A stretch of DNA of 64,000 nt from an uncultured Bacteroidia bacterium (GTDB taxonomy: Bacteria > Bacteroidota > Bacteroidia > Bacteroidales > UBA932): positions 228,272 to 292,271 of the forward strand of contig CADAND010000001.1 of assembly GCA_902789245.1 (NCBI GenBank). The letters run 5' to 3'. Numbering within the stretch: position 1 is the stretch's first letter; every line of letters begins with the position of its first letter. Position numbers and translations under genes: made by a program. Below, in pieces: positions 16,668 to 24,873 of this stretch. The notes below the pieces were generated by a model. The model saw only the letters and a program-made list of their open reading frames with translations. It made no database searches and was not told the DNA's origin.

Positions 16668-17063
16668 GATGCGCACCGTCAGGCCGATACGGCCTGCGTC
16701 GCTCCATAGCCAGACCATATCACCCTCGAGTCGTACGACCTCGAGGGTGAGGTTTTTTCTGGTCAGCACCTCGCGCTCCGTAGTCCAGGTCAGGCTCGCC
16801 GTGAGGCGCTGCCCCAGCGTGGTGGGCACGCGCGAGAACGTGGCCACGAAGAAGTCCGACATCGAGTCGGTGAACGCGCGGAACTCCCGCAGATCGCGGC
16901 TGAAGGCCAGCTGGCAGGTGTTCGGCTCGTAGCTGAAGGCGATGCTGCCGCCCACCAGCAGGCGCACGCCCTCGTTCTCGCAGAACGCGGCGCGCTGCCG
17001 CTCGTCCTGGCAGCCCGTGAGGGCCAGGAGGCTCAGCAGCAATATGACAGGCAGCCGTCTCAT
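16659..17063 (-). CDS. small hypothetical lipoprotein
   Basis: A 134-residue protein with a lipoprotein signal (LLLSLLALTGC, lipidated C18). The mature part has alternating strand-like segments (LTASLTWTTEREVLTRKNLTLEVVRLEG) and no motif I recognise. Its start overlaps the end of the upstream protease gene by 4 bp (ATGA), so they form an operon. It may be a fold partner or inhibitor, but that is only context. Confidence 0.6.
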   Translation of the reverse strand: MRRLPVILLLSLLALTGCQDERQRAAFCENEGVRLLVGGSIAFSYEPNTCQLAFSRDLREFRAFTDSMSDFFVATFSRVPTTLGQRLTASLTWTTEREVLTRKNLTLEVVRLEGDMVWLWSDAGRIGLTVRILE

Positions 17064-18646
17064 TGTACGACAATCTCTTTATACAGCGTCTCCGACGTGC
17101 CGTCGAGGTGGTGGATCTTGGCGCGCAGCGTGCCGCTCCGCCGCAGCGTATAGCGCCCGTCGGCCTCCGGGGCGATCGGGGCGCCGTCCAGCGTCCACTC
17201 CACCGCCTCCACCTCCGTGGCGTTGAACACCCGCAGGGGGATCTGGCTGCCCGGCGGGAAGCTCCCGTCCACGTTGCGCGTCGCGCCGCTCAGGTAAATA
17301 TAAGGGAAGGTCCCGCCGCGCTGCACCTTCGTGGAGAAGATGCCGTCCGCGCTGTAGCGCTCGCGCGCGGAGACGACCAGCTGGACCGAGAAACGGTACA
17401 ACGTCCCCGGCCGCAGGCCTTCCAGCGTGCAGCTGCCCGCGTCGGGCGGCAGCTCGAGGCTCCGCAGCCCGTCCAGGCCGTCTGCGCACCAGCACACGCA
17501 GATGCCTCCGGCCTGCAGGGCCGGGTCGGTCTTCCAGCGAAGCACGGCGGCGTCCTGATAGACAGAGAGTTCCAGCAGGGTGACGGGGCGCAGGACGGAG
17601 AAGTGCAGCTCGGCGCCGCCGGGGCGCAGGCCCGTCAGGGCCAGCCCGGGGGCGGCGCCGCTCCAGGCGCGGAAAGCTGCCGGCGTGTCCGAGCCGAAGG
17701 GCTCGTACCCGCCCGCCACCACCGGCCGCGCGCAGGGGTGCCCCGGGTTGTTGTTCACCAGGCCGTAGTCCCAGCGGTCGCGCGCCGAGAGCTCCCCGTC
17801 GTGGCCGGGGGAGAAGCCGGCCGGATTCTCCGACCGGTCCACGTGGAAGACGTGCAGCCCGTCCGCGCGCGCCTCGAAGAGGAAGAATTCGTCCTTCCGG
17901 TCGGTCAGCGCCTTCAGATACCGGCGCCCGCTGAGCAGCGGCGCCAGCTCGTACACCCCCGTCGAGAGCGTGTCGCAGCGCCCCAGGCCCAGCAGCTCGA
18001 ACTCGATGGCCCCGAAGTCCGGCGGCACCGCCTTCCGGCAGCCTTCGTCCATCACGGACGTCCCCCCGAGCCCGGGGTCCGTCCCGCCGGACTGCTCGCC
18101 GTCGGTGTCGTAGAGGTCGGGCAGCCCGAGCACGTGCCCGAACTCATGGCAGAAGATGCCCAGCCGTCCCTCCGGCGCCACGGCGTATTTATCGATCCTG
18201 ATATTCTTGATAATCAGCGGATTGCCACCGCCCGCCGAGAGCCGGCCCTGCTGCGGATAGAGATCCTCCGCCACCCCGCTCTCATGCTGCCCCGGGCCCG
18301 CGAACAGCAGCATCACATTGTCCACCGCCCCGTCCCCGTCGCTGTCATACTGCGCCCAGTCCGCCTGCCCCTGCAGCGCCGTGCAGGCCTCCCGCACCGC
18401 GTCGCCCAGCCGCACGTCGCGCCGGTCCGGATAATCCGCCCCGTACCACGCCACCTCGTGCCCCAGCTTCACATGCGGCCCCAGCGCGAACTCGAACGCC
18501 CGCTGCCCGTATTGCCTGTTGAAATAGGCCTCTGCCTCCTGCACTATCGCCACCTGCTCACTCCGCCCGGCAGCGAACCCCCGGTCCTCAAACTCCACCG
18601 GGATCACCACCATCCTGAAGATGGTTATTAGCGTTAGTGCAAACAT
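17060..18646 (-). CDS. M6-type secreted metalloprotease
   Basis: A 528-residue protein with HEFGHVLGLPD at 167-177, the HExxHxxGxxD zinc site of M6/immune-inhibitor-A-type peptidases. A DSDGDGAVDN loop (about 101-110) precedes it and a GGTSVMDEG turn follows. The C-terminal half looks like beta-sandwich domains. The N-terminus from ATG 18646 (MFALTLITIFRMVVIPVEF) gives only a short hydrophobic lead straight into the catalytic fold, so the secretion signal is unclear. The frame remains open upstream to 18898, but that part is low-complexity and overlaps a palindrome. Confidence 0.75.
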   Translation of the reverse strand: MFALTLITIFRMVVIPVEFEDRGFAAGRSEQVAIVQEAEAYFNRQYGQRAFEFALGPHVKLGHEVAWYGADYPDRRDVRLGDAVREACTALQGQADWAQYDSDGDGAVDNVMLLFAGPGQHESGVAEDLYPQQGRLSAGGGNPLIIKNIRIDKYAVAPEGRLGIFCHEFGHVLGLPDLYDTDGEQSGGTDPGLGGTSVMDEGCRKAVPPDFGAIEFELLGLGRCDTLSTGVYELAPLLSGRRYLKALTDRKDEFFLFEARADGLHVFHVDRSENPAGFSPGHDGELSARDRWDYGLVNNNPGHPCARPVVAGGYEPFGSDTPAAFRAWSGAAPGLALTGLRPGGAELHFSVLRPVTLLELSVYQDAAVLRWKTDPALQAGGICVCWCADGLDGLRSLELPPDAGSCTLEGLRPGTLYRFSVQLVVSARERYSADGIFSTKVQRGGTFPYIYLSGATRNVDGSFPPGSQIPLRVFNATEVEAVEWTLDGAPIAPEADGRYTLRRSGTLRAKIHHLDGTSETLYKEIVVQ

Positions 18647-18681
18647 AACCCGAAGATACACACAATCCCGGAAATATCCAA

Positions 18682-18774
18682 GCCGCAGCCGGCGCGTAGG
18701 GTTTGCGTGCGCCTGCGCACGTTGGCCTGTGCTGTCGGGGGCCGTGCGTGGGGGTGCGTCGGGTCGGCTGCGGC
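18682..18774. repeat. GCCGCAGCCG inverted repeat in the M6 protease-rplY gap
   Basis: GCCGCAGCCG (18682-18691) and CGGCTGCGGC (18765-18774) are perfect inverted arms enclosing an inner GTGCGC/GCGCAC hairpin. It is the main content of the 329-bp divergent gap. The rplY promoter lies just downstream. Confidence 0.5.
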
Positions 18775-18859
18775 GATAGCGTGGATAGCCATAGCCAGGC
18801 GGAGATGCCCGGGAGCGAGGAGCGAACGGGTATCTTCGGCTGGCTGGCGATATAATATG

Positions 18860-18890
18860 TTTGTTGTTATCAATAAAATGATTACCTTTG
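18860..18890 (+). promoter_or_regulatory. promoter for rplY-pth
   Basis: TTTG (18860-18863), 19 bp, then TACCTTTG (18883-18890): a full Bacteroidetes-type promoter. The transcript leader would be about 80 nt. Confidence 0.7.
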
Positions 18891-18975
18891 CCGAGCATTT
18901 CGAAAACCGAAAAGGTTTTGGTGCAATGGGATCTAGCTTTACGTTAGATTGAGTAACACATTTTAAATTAAAGTA

Positions 18976-19557
18976 ATGCAACATTTTGAACTGAAAGGCA
19001 CGACCCGCAAGGTCGGCAACAAAGCCGTCATCAAGGCATTCCGCCGCGAAGGCCTCGTCCCCTGCAACCTCTACGGCCTCGGCATGGAGAACGTCCTCTT
19101 CACCGTCAACGCCAAAGAACTCAAAGCCCTCACCGACACCCCGAAGTCCTACATCGTGGACCTCGTCCTCGACGGTGCCAAGAAGGCCCAGACCGCCGTT
19201 CTTCACGAACTGCAGTGGCACCCGGTCACGGACGCCTGCCTCCACGTCGACTTCCTCGCCGTCGATGAGAAGAAACCCATCGCCATCAGCGTTCCCCTCG
19301 TGATCGCCGGCCACGCCAAGGGTGTGCAGCAGGGTGGTAAGTTCTACCAGAACGCCCGCAGCATCAAGGTCTGCGCCGCCATGAAGGACCTCCCCGATGA
19401 GGTCACCGTCGACATCACCGACCTCGGTCTCGACAAGCGCATCAAGGCTGGCGACATCCAGCTGAAGAACGTCGCCGTCGTCTCCGACAAGGACACGATC
19501 ATCTGCGGCGTCAAGACCACGCGCAATGTCACTGCTGCGGCTGCTACGGAGGAGTAA
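18976..19557 (+). CDS. rplY: 50S ribosomal protein bL25 (CTC form)
   Basis: A 193-residue bL25 of the long CTC type. The N-terminal 5S-rRNA-binding domain (about 1-90) is followed by a C-terminal TL5-type beta domain (VPLVIAGHAKGVQQGG, then VDITDLGLDKRIKAGDI). It binds 5S rRNA in the central protuberance. The next gene, pth, starts within its last codons, so the two are co-translated. Confidence 0.95.
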   Translation: MQHFELKGTTRKVGNKAVIKAFRREGLVPCNLYGLGMENVLFTVNAKELKALTDTPKSYIVDLVLDGAKKAQTAVLHELQWHPVTDACLHVDFLAVDEKKPIAISVPLVIAGHAKGVQQGGKFYQNARSIKVCAAMKDLPDEVTVDITDLGLDKRIKAGDIQLKNVAVVSDKDTIICGVKTTRNVTAAAATEE

Positions 19558-20188
19558 ACCCGACCCCGCCGTGTCAGAGAAGTCTTACCTGGTCGTCGGA
19601 CTCGGCAACATCGGTGCCGAATACGCCGCCACGAGACACAACATCGGCTTTATGATATTGGATGCCTGGGCTCAGGCATCCAATGTCGTTTTCGAGCCCG
19701 GCCGCTACGGCGACATGACGCTCGTCCGCGACAAAGGGCGCGAGTTTCATCTTTTGAAGCCCTCCACTTACATGAACCTCTCCGGCAACGCCGTCCGCTA
19801 CTGGCAGCAGAAGCTCGGCGTCGAGCTGGACCACATTCTGATTATCTGCGACGACATCAACCTCCCCTTCGGGACATTGCGCCTTCGCGCCTCCGGCTCC
19901 GACGGCGGCCACAACGGCCTGAAGAACATCACCGAGCTCCTGGAGAGCCAGCAGTGGGCGCGCCTGCGCATCGGCGTCGGCCACGACTTTGCCCAGGGGC
20001 AGCAGATCGACTTCGTGCTGAGCGACTTCTCCGACGAGCAGAAAAAGGAGATTCCCGAGCTGGCGAAGAAGATCGTCGCGGGCGCCCGCACCTGGGCTTT
20101 CGTGGGCATCGGCCCGGCCATGAACCAGCTCAACGTCCGGCCGAAAATGGCGGACGATTCTCAAAAAACGCCCAAATCAGGCCTGTAA
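19526..20188 (+). CDS. pth: peptidyl-tRNA hydrolase
   Basis: A Pth enzyme recycling tRNA from stalled peptidyl-tRNA. Motifs: VVGLGNIGAEYAATRHNIGF with the catalytic His, KPSTYMNLSGNAV with the substrate-binding Asn, and CDDINLPFG with the Asp. The ATG at 19526 gives a 16-residue basic extension (MSLLRLLRRSKPDP) and overlaps rplY by 32 bp. A GTG at 19571 just before SEKSYLVVGLG would give the normal family N-terminus and follows a GGAGGAG stretch by about 15 bp. Either start is possible. Confidence 0.92.
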   Translation: MSLLRLLRRSKPDPAVSEKSYLVVGLGNIGAEYAATRHNIGFMILDAWAQASNVVFEPGRYGDMTLVRDKGREFHLLKPSTYMNLSGNAVRYWQQKLGVELDHILIICDDINLPFGTLRLRASGSDGGHNGLKNITELLESQQWARLRIGVGHDFAQGQQIDFVLSDFSDEQKKEIPELAKKIVAGARTWAFVGIGPAMNQLNVRPKMADDSQKTPKSGL

Positions 20189-20221
20189 AAGACCGATTTT
20201 CGCTTTTTCGCCGCAAAAATT

Positions 20222-20252
20222 TTTGTGGTTTTGTTTTTTTTGTCTATCTTGC
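20222..20252 (+). promoter_or_regulatory. promoter for the H1-like gene
   Basis: TTTG (20222-20225), 19 bp of T-rich spacer, then TATCTTGC (20245-20252), one or two mismatches from TAnnTTTG. The leader would be about 45 nt. Confidence 0.5.
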
Positions 20253-20303
20253 ACCACAAGAACACAAGACATTCATTCACAAACCAATAAAACTAATAGT
20301 ACA

Positions 20304-20480
20304 ATGAAAGCACTTTTGGAAAAAATCTATGCAGAGGCCCAGGCCTTCGGTAAGGACGCCGCTCTCCAGCTGAACAAGGGTAACAAGGCCGCCGGCGCTC
20401 GCGCCCGCAAGGCTGCCCTCGAGCTCATGAAGGACCTGAAGGAGTTCCGCAAAGTCTCCGTTGCTGAGGCGAAGAAATAA
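20304..20480 (+). CDS. histone H1-like protein
   Basis: A 58-residue Lys/Ala-rich helix-forming protein (NKGNKAAGARARKAALELMKD), matching the short Hc1-like histone H1 homologues widespread in Bacteroidetes. It probably binds DNA non-specifically and helps compact the nucleoid. ATG 20304 is used, since the frame upstream is the promoter and leader. A terminator follows at 20555. Confidence 0.82.
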   Translation: MKALLEKIYAEAQAFGKDAALQLNKGNKAAGARARKAALELMKDLKEFRKVSVAEAKK

Positions 20481-20554
20481 TTTTTCGTTTTTCATGCAAC
20501 GTTCCTAAAACCTCCTGCATCTATGTTGTAGGTTTAGGTTTTAGTACACGTCTA

Positions 20555-20588
20555 AGAGTCGGCGAGCCGCGAGGTTGCCGGCTCTTTT
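20555..20588 (+). terminator. terminator after the H1-like gene
   Basis: AGAGTCGGC (20555-20563) pairs with GCCGGCTCT (20577-20585, one G-T pair), followed by TTT. Confidence 0.65.
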
Positions 20589-20671
20589 GCATTTCCCCCA
20601 GTCGCTTTGCTCCGAGCTGCCACGATGAACCGGGCGGTTGCAAAAGAGCTAATCGGTGCCCTCCTTTTGGC

Positions 20672-20780
20672 TGTGAGCTGTAACTAGTTGATTGGTAATA
20701 ATATGTAAAAATATACTCCCCCAAAATTCGGGGGAGTATAAAATAGTAACTAATTGACAGATAGTAGTTTGCTGCTCACA
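20672..20780. repeat. 109-bp dyad element, copy 4
   Basis: TGTGAGC at 20672 and GCTCACA ending at 20780 again give 109 bp. The hairpin TATACTCCCCC/GGGGGAGTATA (20712-20740) is centred at 20726, the element midpoint. It lies 11 bp from the stop of rfbD in a convergent gap. Confidence 0.88.
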
Positions 20781-20791
20781 GTATTTCTGTG

Positions 20792-21886
20792 TTAGAGCAG
20801 AGCGGAGAGGCAGCGGCGGAGAGAGTCGGTCCAGTAGGGGATCGAGAGGCCGAAGGTCTCCTTGATCTTCGTCTTGTCGAGGACCGAGTAGGCCGGGCGG
20901 CGCACCGGGCTGGGGAACTCGGAGGAGTGGCACGGCTGGATGTCGCAGGCGGCATTCCCAGCCATCTTCGCGATCACCTTCGTGAAATCATACCAGCTGC
21001 AAACCCCCTCATTACTAAAATGATAGATGCCGCTTGTCCCGTCATCCCCGACCTGATCGGGGATCTCATGCCTGACGGACAATTCCGCGCGCGGGCGTTG
21101 TGGAGCCGAACCCTGGACCCCAGGCGCGCAGGCCTTCAGAATGGTGACGATAGCGTTTGCCAAATCGCCGGCGTAAGTCGGCGTGCCGGTCTGGTCGAAG
21201 ACCACCTTCAACTGCGGACGCGTGGCCGTGAGATTCAACATCGTCCGGACAAAATTCTTCCCGAACTCACTGTACAGCCACGCCGTCCGGATGATCACAT
21301 GCTTGCAGCCCGAAGCAATAATCTTCTGCTCGCCGTGCAACTTCGTCAGCCCGTAAACCCCGGTCGGCGTCCCGGTCTGATCCTCACGGCAAGGTGTATT
21401 GTACGGCTCCGTGCCGAACACATAATCCGTACTGATATGCACCAGCAGCCCGCCGACCTCCTTCATGGACTTCGCCAAATTCTCAGGCGCGGTGGCATTC
21501 AACCTCTCCACCAGATCAAACCTCTCCGGATCCTCCGCCCCATCCACATTCGTCCAGGCCGCACAATTGACGATTGCACCAATCTGACGCTCCCGCACGA
21601 TCGCCCGGATCGCCTCCAAATCGGTGATATCCAGGCGGGTAGTCGAAGTGTCAACCCCCTCGCCGCCGAGCTTCTTCAGCATCGCAATAGACTCCTCGGA
21701 GGCCTCGACAACATCTGTGAAGACGAACGACAGGCTTGCTGCGTCGTGCGAGGGCGTTGTGTGCGAAGTGGCAAATTGGTTTTTCGAGCTACTGCACGAA
21801 AAATAATTTGCCGCTGAGCAGTTGGAAGCAGCAAGCCGGAGTTCGTTTCCTAATTGTCCGTTACCACCAGTGACCAGAATGTTCAT
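20792..21886 (-). CDS. rfbD: dTDP-4-dehydrorhamnose reductase carrying two in-frame palindrome inserts
   Basis: A 364-residue RmlD reductase of dTDP-L-rhamnose synthesis: nucleotide-binding GGNGQLGNELR, YxxxK as VYGLTKLHGE, and STDYVFG. Typical homologues are near 290-300 residues. The excess corresponds to two foreign-looking stretches at about 20-54 (CSAANYFSCSSSKNQF...) and 252-286 (CAPGVQGSAPQRPR...PDQVGDDG), both encoded by repeated palindromes. The second lies before the substrate-domain motif GIYHFSNEGVCSWYDF. The frame is intact, so the protein may still work with surface loops. It is the third gene of rfbACD (ATGA overlap with rfbC). Confidence 0.9.
   Translation of the reverse strand: MNILVTGGNGQLGNELRLAASNCSAANYFSCSSSKNQFATSHTTPSHDAASLSFVFTDVVEASEESIAMLKKLGGEGVDTSTTRLDITDLEAIRAIVRERQIGAIVNCAAWTNVDGAEDPERFDLVERLNATAPENLAKSMKEVGGLLVHISTDYVFGTEPYNTPCREDQTGTPTGVYGLTKLHGEQKIIASGCKHVIIRTAWLYSEFGKNFVRTMLNLTATRPQLKVVFDQTGTPTYAGDLANAIVTILKACAPGVQGSAPQRPRAELSVRHEIPDQVGDDGTSGIYHFSNEGVCSWYDFTKVIAKMAGNAACDIQPCHSSEFPSPVRRPAYSVLDKTKIKETFGLSIPYWTDSLRRCLSALL
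21041..21129. repeat. compound palindrome inside rfbD
   Basis: A GTCAT-type hairpin (ATCCCCGA/TCGGGGAT, 21044-21064) is followed by an APGVQGS-encoding element (21088-21129). Reverse-complemented, that element shares GCGCGCCTGGGGTCCAGG and GGCTCCACAACGCCC with ugd 27864-27950. The copy lacks the middle present in ugd. Confidence 0.8.
21773..21809. repeat. AAATTGGTTTTTCG palindrome, copy inside rfbD
   Basis: The inverted copy of 9295-9331, 36 of 37 positions identical. It is read through in the rfbD frame as NYFSCSSSKNQF. Confidence 0.85.
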
Positions 21887-22446
21887 AGAGCAATAGGTTT
21901 TTCTGCGAGGGTGGGACGGTTGCGGTCCTTGTCGCTCAGCAACATCTTGTCAACAGGAACGCGCCAATCGATGCCGAGCGCGGGGTCAAGCAACTGAATC
22001 CCGCTGTCCGCCTCCGGATGATAAAACTCATCACACTTATACTGGAACACCGCCGTCTCGCTCAGTACCGCGAAACCATGCGCAAAGCCCTTATCAATAA
22101 ACACTTGCCGATGATTCTCCCCGCTGAGCTCCACCGCCTCATGCATCCCGTACGTCGGCGACCCGCGCCGCAGATCCACCGCCACGTCCAGCACCGTCCC
22201 GCGCACCACGCGCACCAACTTCGCCTGCGTAAACGGCGGCAACTGAAAATGCAGCCCGCGCACCACGCCGTAGGACGACATCGACTCGTTGTCCTGCACG
22301 AAATTCACCGGATGCCCGATCACGGGCACCACCTGCGCATCGAAATCGCGCTGAGAAAAACTCTCGAAAAAGTACCCCCGCGGATCCTCAAACACCCGCG
22401 GCTCCAAAATCAAAACACCTGATAATGAGGTTCTAACGACGTTCAT
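21883..22446 (-). CDS. rfbC: dTDP-4-dehydrorhamnose 3,5-epimerase
   Basis: A 187-residue cupin epimerase (RmlC) of the dTDP-rhamnose pathway. Signature: [32 protein letters not shown] with the catalytic His, then the Lys and Tyr region [15 protein letters not shown] and [14 protein letters not shown]. It overlaps rfbA by 14 bp and rfbD by 4 bp. A second, AT-richer copy lies at 40914. Confidence 0.95.
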   Translation of the reverse strand: MNVVRTSLSGVLILEPRVFEDPRGYFFESFSQRDFDAQVVPVIGHPVNFVQDNESMSSYGVVRGLHFQLPPFTQAKLVRVVRGTVLDVAVDLRRGSPTYGMHEAVELSGENHRQVFIDKGFAHGFAVLSETAVFQYKCDEFYHPEADSGIQLLDPALGIDWRVPVDKMLLSDKDRNRPTLAEKPIAL

Positions 22447-23314
22447 CTATACACTTGAGCAGATACTGCCCGTACTGATTCTTCAACATGGGCTGCGCCA
22501 GCTCCCGCATCCGCTCCGCGCTGATCCAGCCCTGGCGAAACGCGATGTCCTCCAGACACGCAATCTTCAGGCCCTGACGCTTCTCGATCACCTCCACGAA
22601 AATGGAAGCCTCCGCGAGCGAATCGTGCGTCCCGGTGTCCAGCCAGGCGAAGCCGCGGCCGAAGGTCTGCACCTTCAACTCGCCGGCTGCGAGGAATTCC
22701 TGATTTACGGTCGTGATCTCCAGCTCCCCGCGGGCGGAAGGCTTGATGTGCTTCGCCACATCCACCACTTTGTTGGGGTAGAAATACAAGCCGACCACGG
22801 CATAGTTGGACTTGGGGTTGGCAGGTTTCTCCTCGATGCTGAGGCAGTTACCGTTCTTGTCAAACTCGGCGACACCATAGCGCTCGGGGTCGTTCACCCA
22901 GTAGCCGAAGACGGTCGCTTTACCGTCCTGCTCGGCCGTCCGGACCGACTCGTGCAGCAGCTGGCTGAAGCCCGCGCCGTAGAAGATATTGTCGCCCAGC
23001 ACCAGGCAGGCGCAGTCGTTCCCGATAAATTTCTCTCCGATGATGAACGCCTGCGCGAGACCGTCCGGCGAGGGCTGCTCCGCATACTCGAAGCGAACGC
23101 CATAGTCAGAGCCGTCGCCCAACAGGCGCTGGAAGCCCGGCAAATCCTGCGGCGTGCTGATAATCAGGATATCGCGGATGCCGGCAAGCATGAGCGCGCT
23201 GATGGGGTAGTACACCATCGGCTTGTCGAAGACAGGCAGCAGCTGCTTGCTGACGCCTTTCGTAATCGGGTAGAGCCGGGTGCCGGAGCCGCCGGCGAGC
23301 ACGATGCCTTTCAT
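22433..23314 (-). CDS. rfbA: glucose-1-phosphate thymidylyltransferase
   Basis: A 293-residue RmlA making dTDP-glucose from dTTP and glucose-1-phosphate. Motifs: [48 protein letters not shown] and [10 protein letters not shown]. It heads rfbACD on the minus strand; rfbB is not in the window. A paralogue at 39999 is very similar in protein sequence but has much lower GC. Confidence 0.95.
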   Translation of the reverse strand: MKGIVLAGGSGTRLYPITKGVSKQLLPVFDKPMVYYPISALMLAGIRDILIISTPQDLPGFQRLLGDGSDYGVRFEYAEQPSPDGLAQAFIIGEKFIGNDCACLVLGDNIFYGAGFSQLLHESVRTAEQDGKATVFGYWVNDPERYGVAEFDKNGNCLSIEEKPANPKSNYAVVGLYFYPNKVVDVAKHIKPSARGELEITTVNQEFLAAGELKVQTFGRGFAWLDTGTHDSLAEASIFVEVIEKRQGLKIACLEDIAFRQGWISAERMRELAQPMLKNQYGQYLLKCIDERR

Positions 23315-23338
23315 AAACCTATATTTCTAAGACAGAGA

Positions 23339-23375
23339 CAAAGATAAGAAGATTCCCGCAAAATCGCTATATTTG
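23339..23375. promoter_or_regulatory. divergent -7 boxes for rfbA and the C11 peptidase gene
   Basis: On the minus strand TATCTTTG covers 23339-23346, 24 bp before the rfbA ATG. On the plus strand TATATTTG covers 23368-23375, only 5 bp before ATG 23381, so that mRNA may be leaderless. Confidence 0.55.
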
Positions 23376-23380
23376 CACTC

Positions 23381-24541
23381 ATGCGCCGGATCCGTACATA
23401 TCTGCTGCTGCTCGCGACCGTCCTCCTGGCGGCCTGCGACGGCCTGGACCGCCCCTTCGAGGGGACTTTCGACCAGGTCCTGATCTACTACGGCATGGGC
23501 TACAACGACCTCCAGTCCAACCTTCGCCAGAACATCCAGGACCTCCAGCGCGACGTGCTCCCGGCCCTGCGCAACGACAAGGCCATCCTGGCCTTCCTGC
23601 ACACGCCCGCCTCGCCCGGCGACTACGACACCCCCAACCCGCCGGTGCTGATGCGCATCTACCGCGGCCGGGACGGCAAGCCCGTCTGCGACACCCTCCG
23701 GACCTACCCCGACATCACCGTCAGCGCCTCCGCGGAGTCGCTCCGTCGGGTGATGAACGAGATTCGCGAGGAGTTCCCCGCGCGCCGCTACGGGATGATT
23801 GTCTCGTCGCACGGAAGTGGCTGGCTGCCACCGGATTATAAGAATAACAAACAGCTTTCTGCCATCGGCGAGCAGCGGGTCGGGACGGGGGAGCGCTGGA
23901 TCGAGCTGCCCGACCTCCCGGCGGCCATCCCGTACCACCTTGACTACCTCATCCTGGACGTCTGCCTGTCCGGCTGCGTGGAGGTCGCCTGGGAGCTCCG
24001 GGACGTCACGGACCAGCTGATTATTTCGCCGGCGGAGATCCGGCGTGCCGGGATGGGATATTCCATTCTTTCGTGGGATGTTTTCGCCTACGCCGAGCCT
24101 GATTTCCATACCTATTGCCGGCAGTTTTACGACTACTACGTCGATAACGGCGGCGGCACGATCGCGCTGGTCGACTGCAAGCAGTTGGAGCCGCTCGCGG
24201 AGGCTTTCCGCGACATCGTGGAGGCGCATCGCAGTGCGCTGAATTATAACACTTTATCACGCAGCGTCCAGCGGTATTTCTACTCCACCACGCCGCTCAC
24301 TTTCTTCTACGATCTGCGCGACCTTGCGGCCCAGCTGGGCGCCTCGCCGGACGAGCTCGCCCGGCTCGACGCCGCCCTCGCTGCCGCGGTCCCTTGCCAC
24401 TACGAGACCGACACCTTCTTCGACCTCCGTCTCGAGCGTTGCTGCGGCCTGTCCGTCTACCTCCCCGACCCCTCCCGCCCGACCATGAATTCCTACTACA
24501 AAACGTTGGATTGGAACAAGGTCGTCGGCTTAGTACAGTAG
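23381..24541 (+). CDS. clostripain-type (C11) cysteine peptidase lipoprotein
   Basis: A 386-residue lipoprotein (LLLATVLLAAC, lipidated C19). The C11 catalytic dyad is visible as H144 in GMIVSSHGSGW and C195 in YLILDVCLSGC. DVLPALRNDKAILAFLH and the AWELRDVTDQLIISP region are also typical of clostripain-family proteins. It probably acts as a surface or periplasmic Arg/Lys-specific peptidase. The activation-cleavage site is not obvious. It stands alone and ends before a palindromic repeat. Confidence 0.88.
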   Translation: MRRIRTYLLLLATVLLAACDGLDRPFEGTFDQVLIYYGMGYNDLQSNLRQNIQDLQRDVLPALRNDKAILAFLHTPASPGDYDTPNPPVLMRIYRGRDGKPVCDTLRTYPDITVSASAESLRRVMNEIREEFPARRYGMIVSSHGSGWLPPDYKNNKQLSAIGEQRVGTGERWIELPDLPAAIPYHLDYLILDVCLSGCVEVAWELRDVTDQLIISPAEIRRAGMGYSILSWDVFAYAEPDFHTYCRQFYDYYVDNGGGTIALVDCKQLEPLAEAFRDIVEAHRSALNYNTLSRSVQRYFYSTTPLTFFYDLRDLAAQLGASPDELARLDAALAAAVPCHYETDTFFDLRLERCCGLSVYLPDPSRPTMNSYYKTLDWNKVVGLVQ

Positions 24542-24549
24542 TTTCTTTC

Positions 24550-24623
24550 GTCATCCTGAGGGTTTTTTCTGTCATCCTGAGGCTTGCCGAAGGATCTAGA
24601 TTCTTCGCTGCGCTCAGAATGAC
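24550..24623. repeat. GTCATCCTGAG inverted repeat
   Basis: GTCATCCTGAG (24571-24581) and CTCAGAATGAC (24613-24623) are inverted around an AAGGATCTAGATTCTT core. An extra half-copy GTCATCCTGAGGG lies at 24550. Elements with this sequence are scattered in many bacterial genomes. The gap between it and upxY holds the capsule promoter and leader. Confidence 0.75.
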
Positions 24624-24676
24624 AAGTTTCTGTCCTACCGCGAGGGAAGGCCGGCGATGCGAGTTTGTGATTTATT

Positions 24677-24708
24677 TTTGGTAGTGTGCTGAAATATTGC
24701 TAGATTTG
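24677..24708 (+). promoter_or_regulatory. promoter of the capsule locus
   Basis: TTTG (24677-24680), 20 bp, then TAGATTTG (24701-24708). It is the only strong promoter seen before upxY and probably drives the first operon. No inverted repeats of the phase-variable kind flank it. Confidence 0.7.
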
Positions 24709-24713
24709 TGTTT

Positions 24714-24742
24714 GTATAGTATTCTGGATAGAATACTTATAC
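24714..24742 (+). promoter_or_regulatory. hairpin at the 5' end of the upxY leader
   Basis: GTATAGTATTCT and AGAATACTTATAC form a 12-bp stem (one bulge) with a 4-nt loop. It starts about 6 nt after the -7 box, so it should sit at the extreme 5' end of the transcript, followed by about 130 nt of GC-rich untranslated leader. It may be a recruitment or stability element for UpxY. Confidence 0.5.
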
Positions 24743-24873
24743 AACAGGATTGCAGAACCGGCTCTTGGATAGGAGCGCGACTGCTGTGCGGGCCGATCCC
24801 GCCAATCCGGACCCTACCCGGCACCACATTTTACACACATGCCGGGGAGTGAAAGAAATGTCCTCCGCACACC

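Noticed and set aside
24677-24742. Invertible (phase-variable) capsule promoter
   Set aside because: No pair of inverted repeats brackets the promoter; the only inverted repeat lies downstream, at the predicted 5' end of the transcript.
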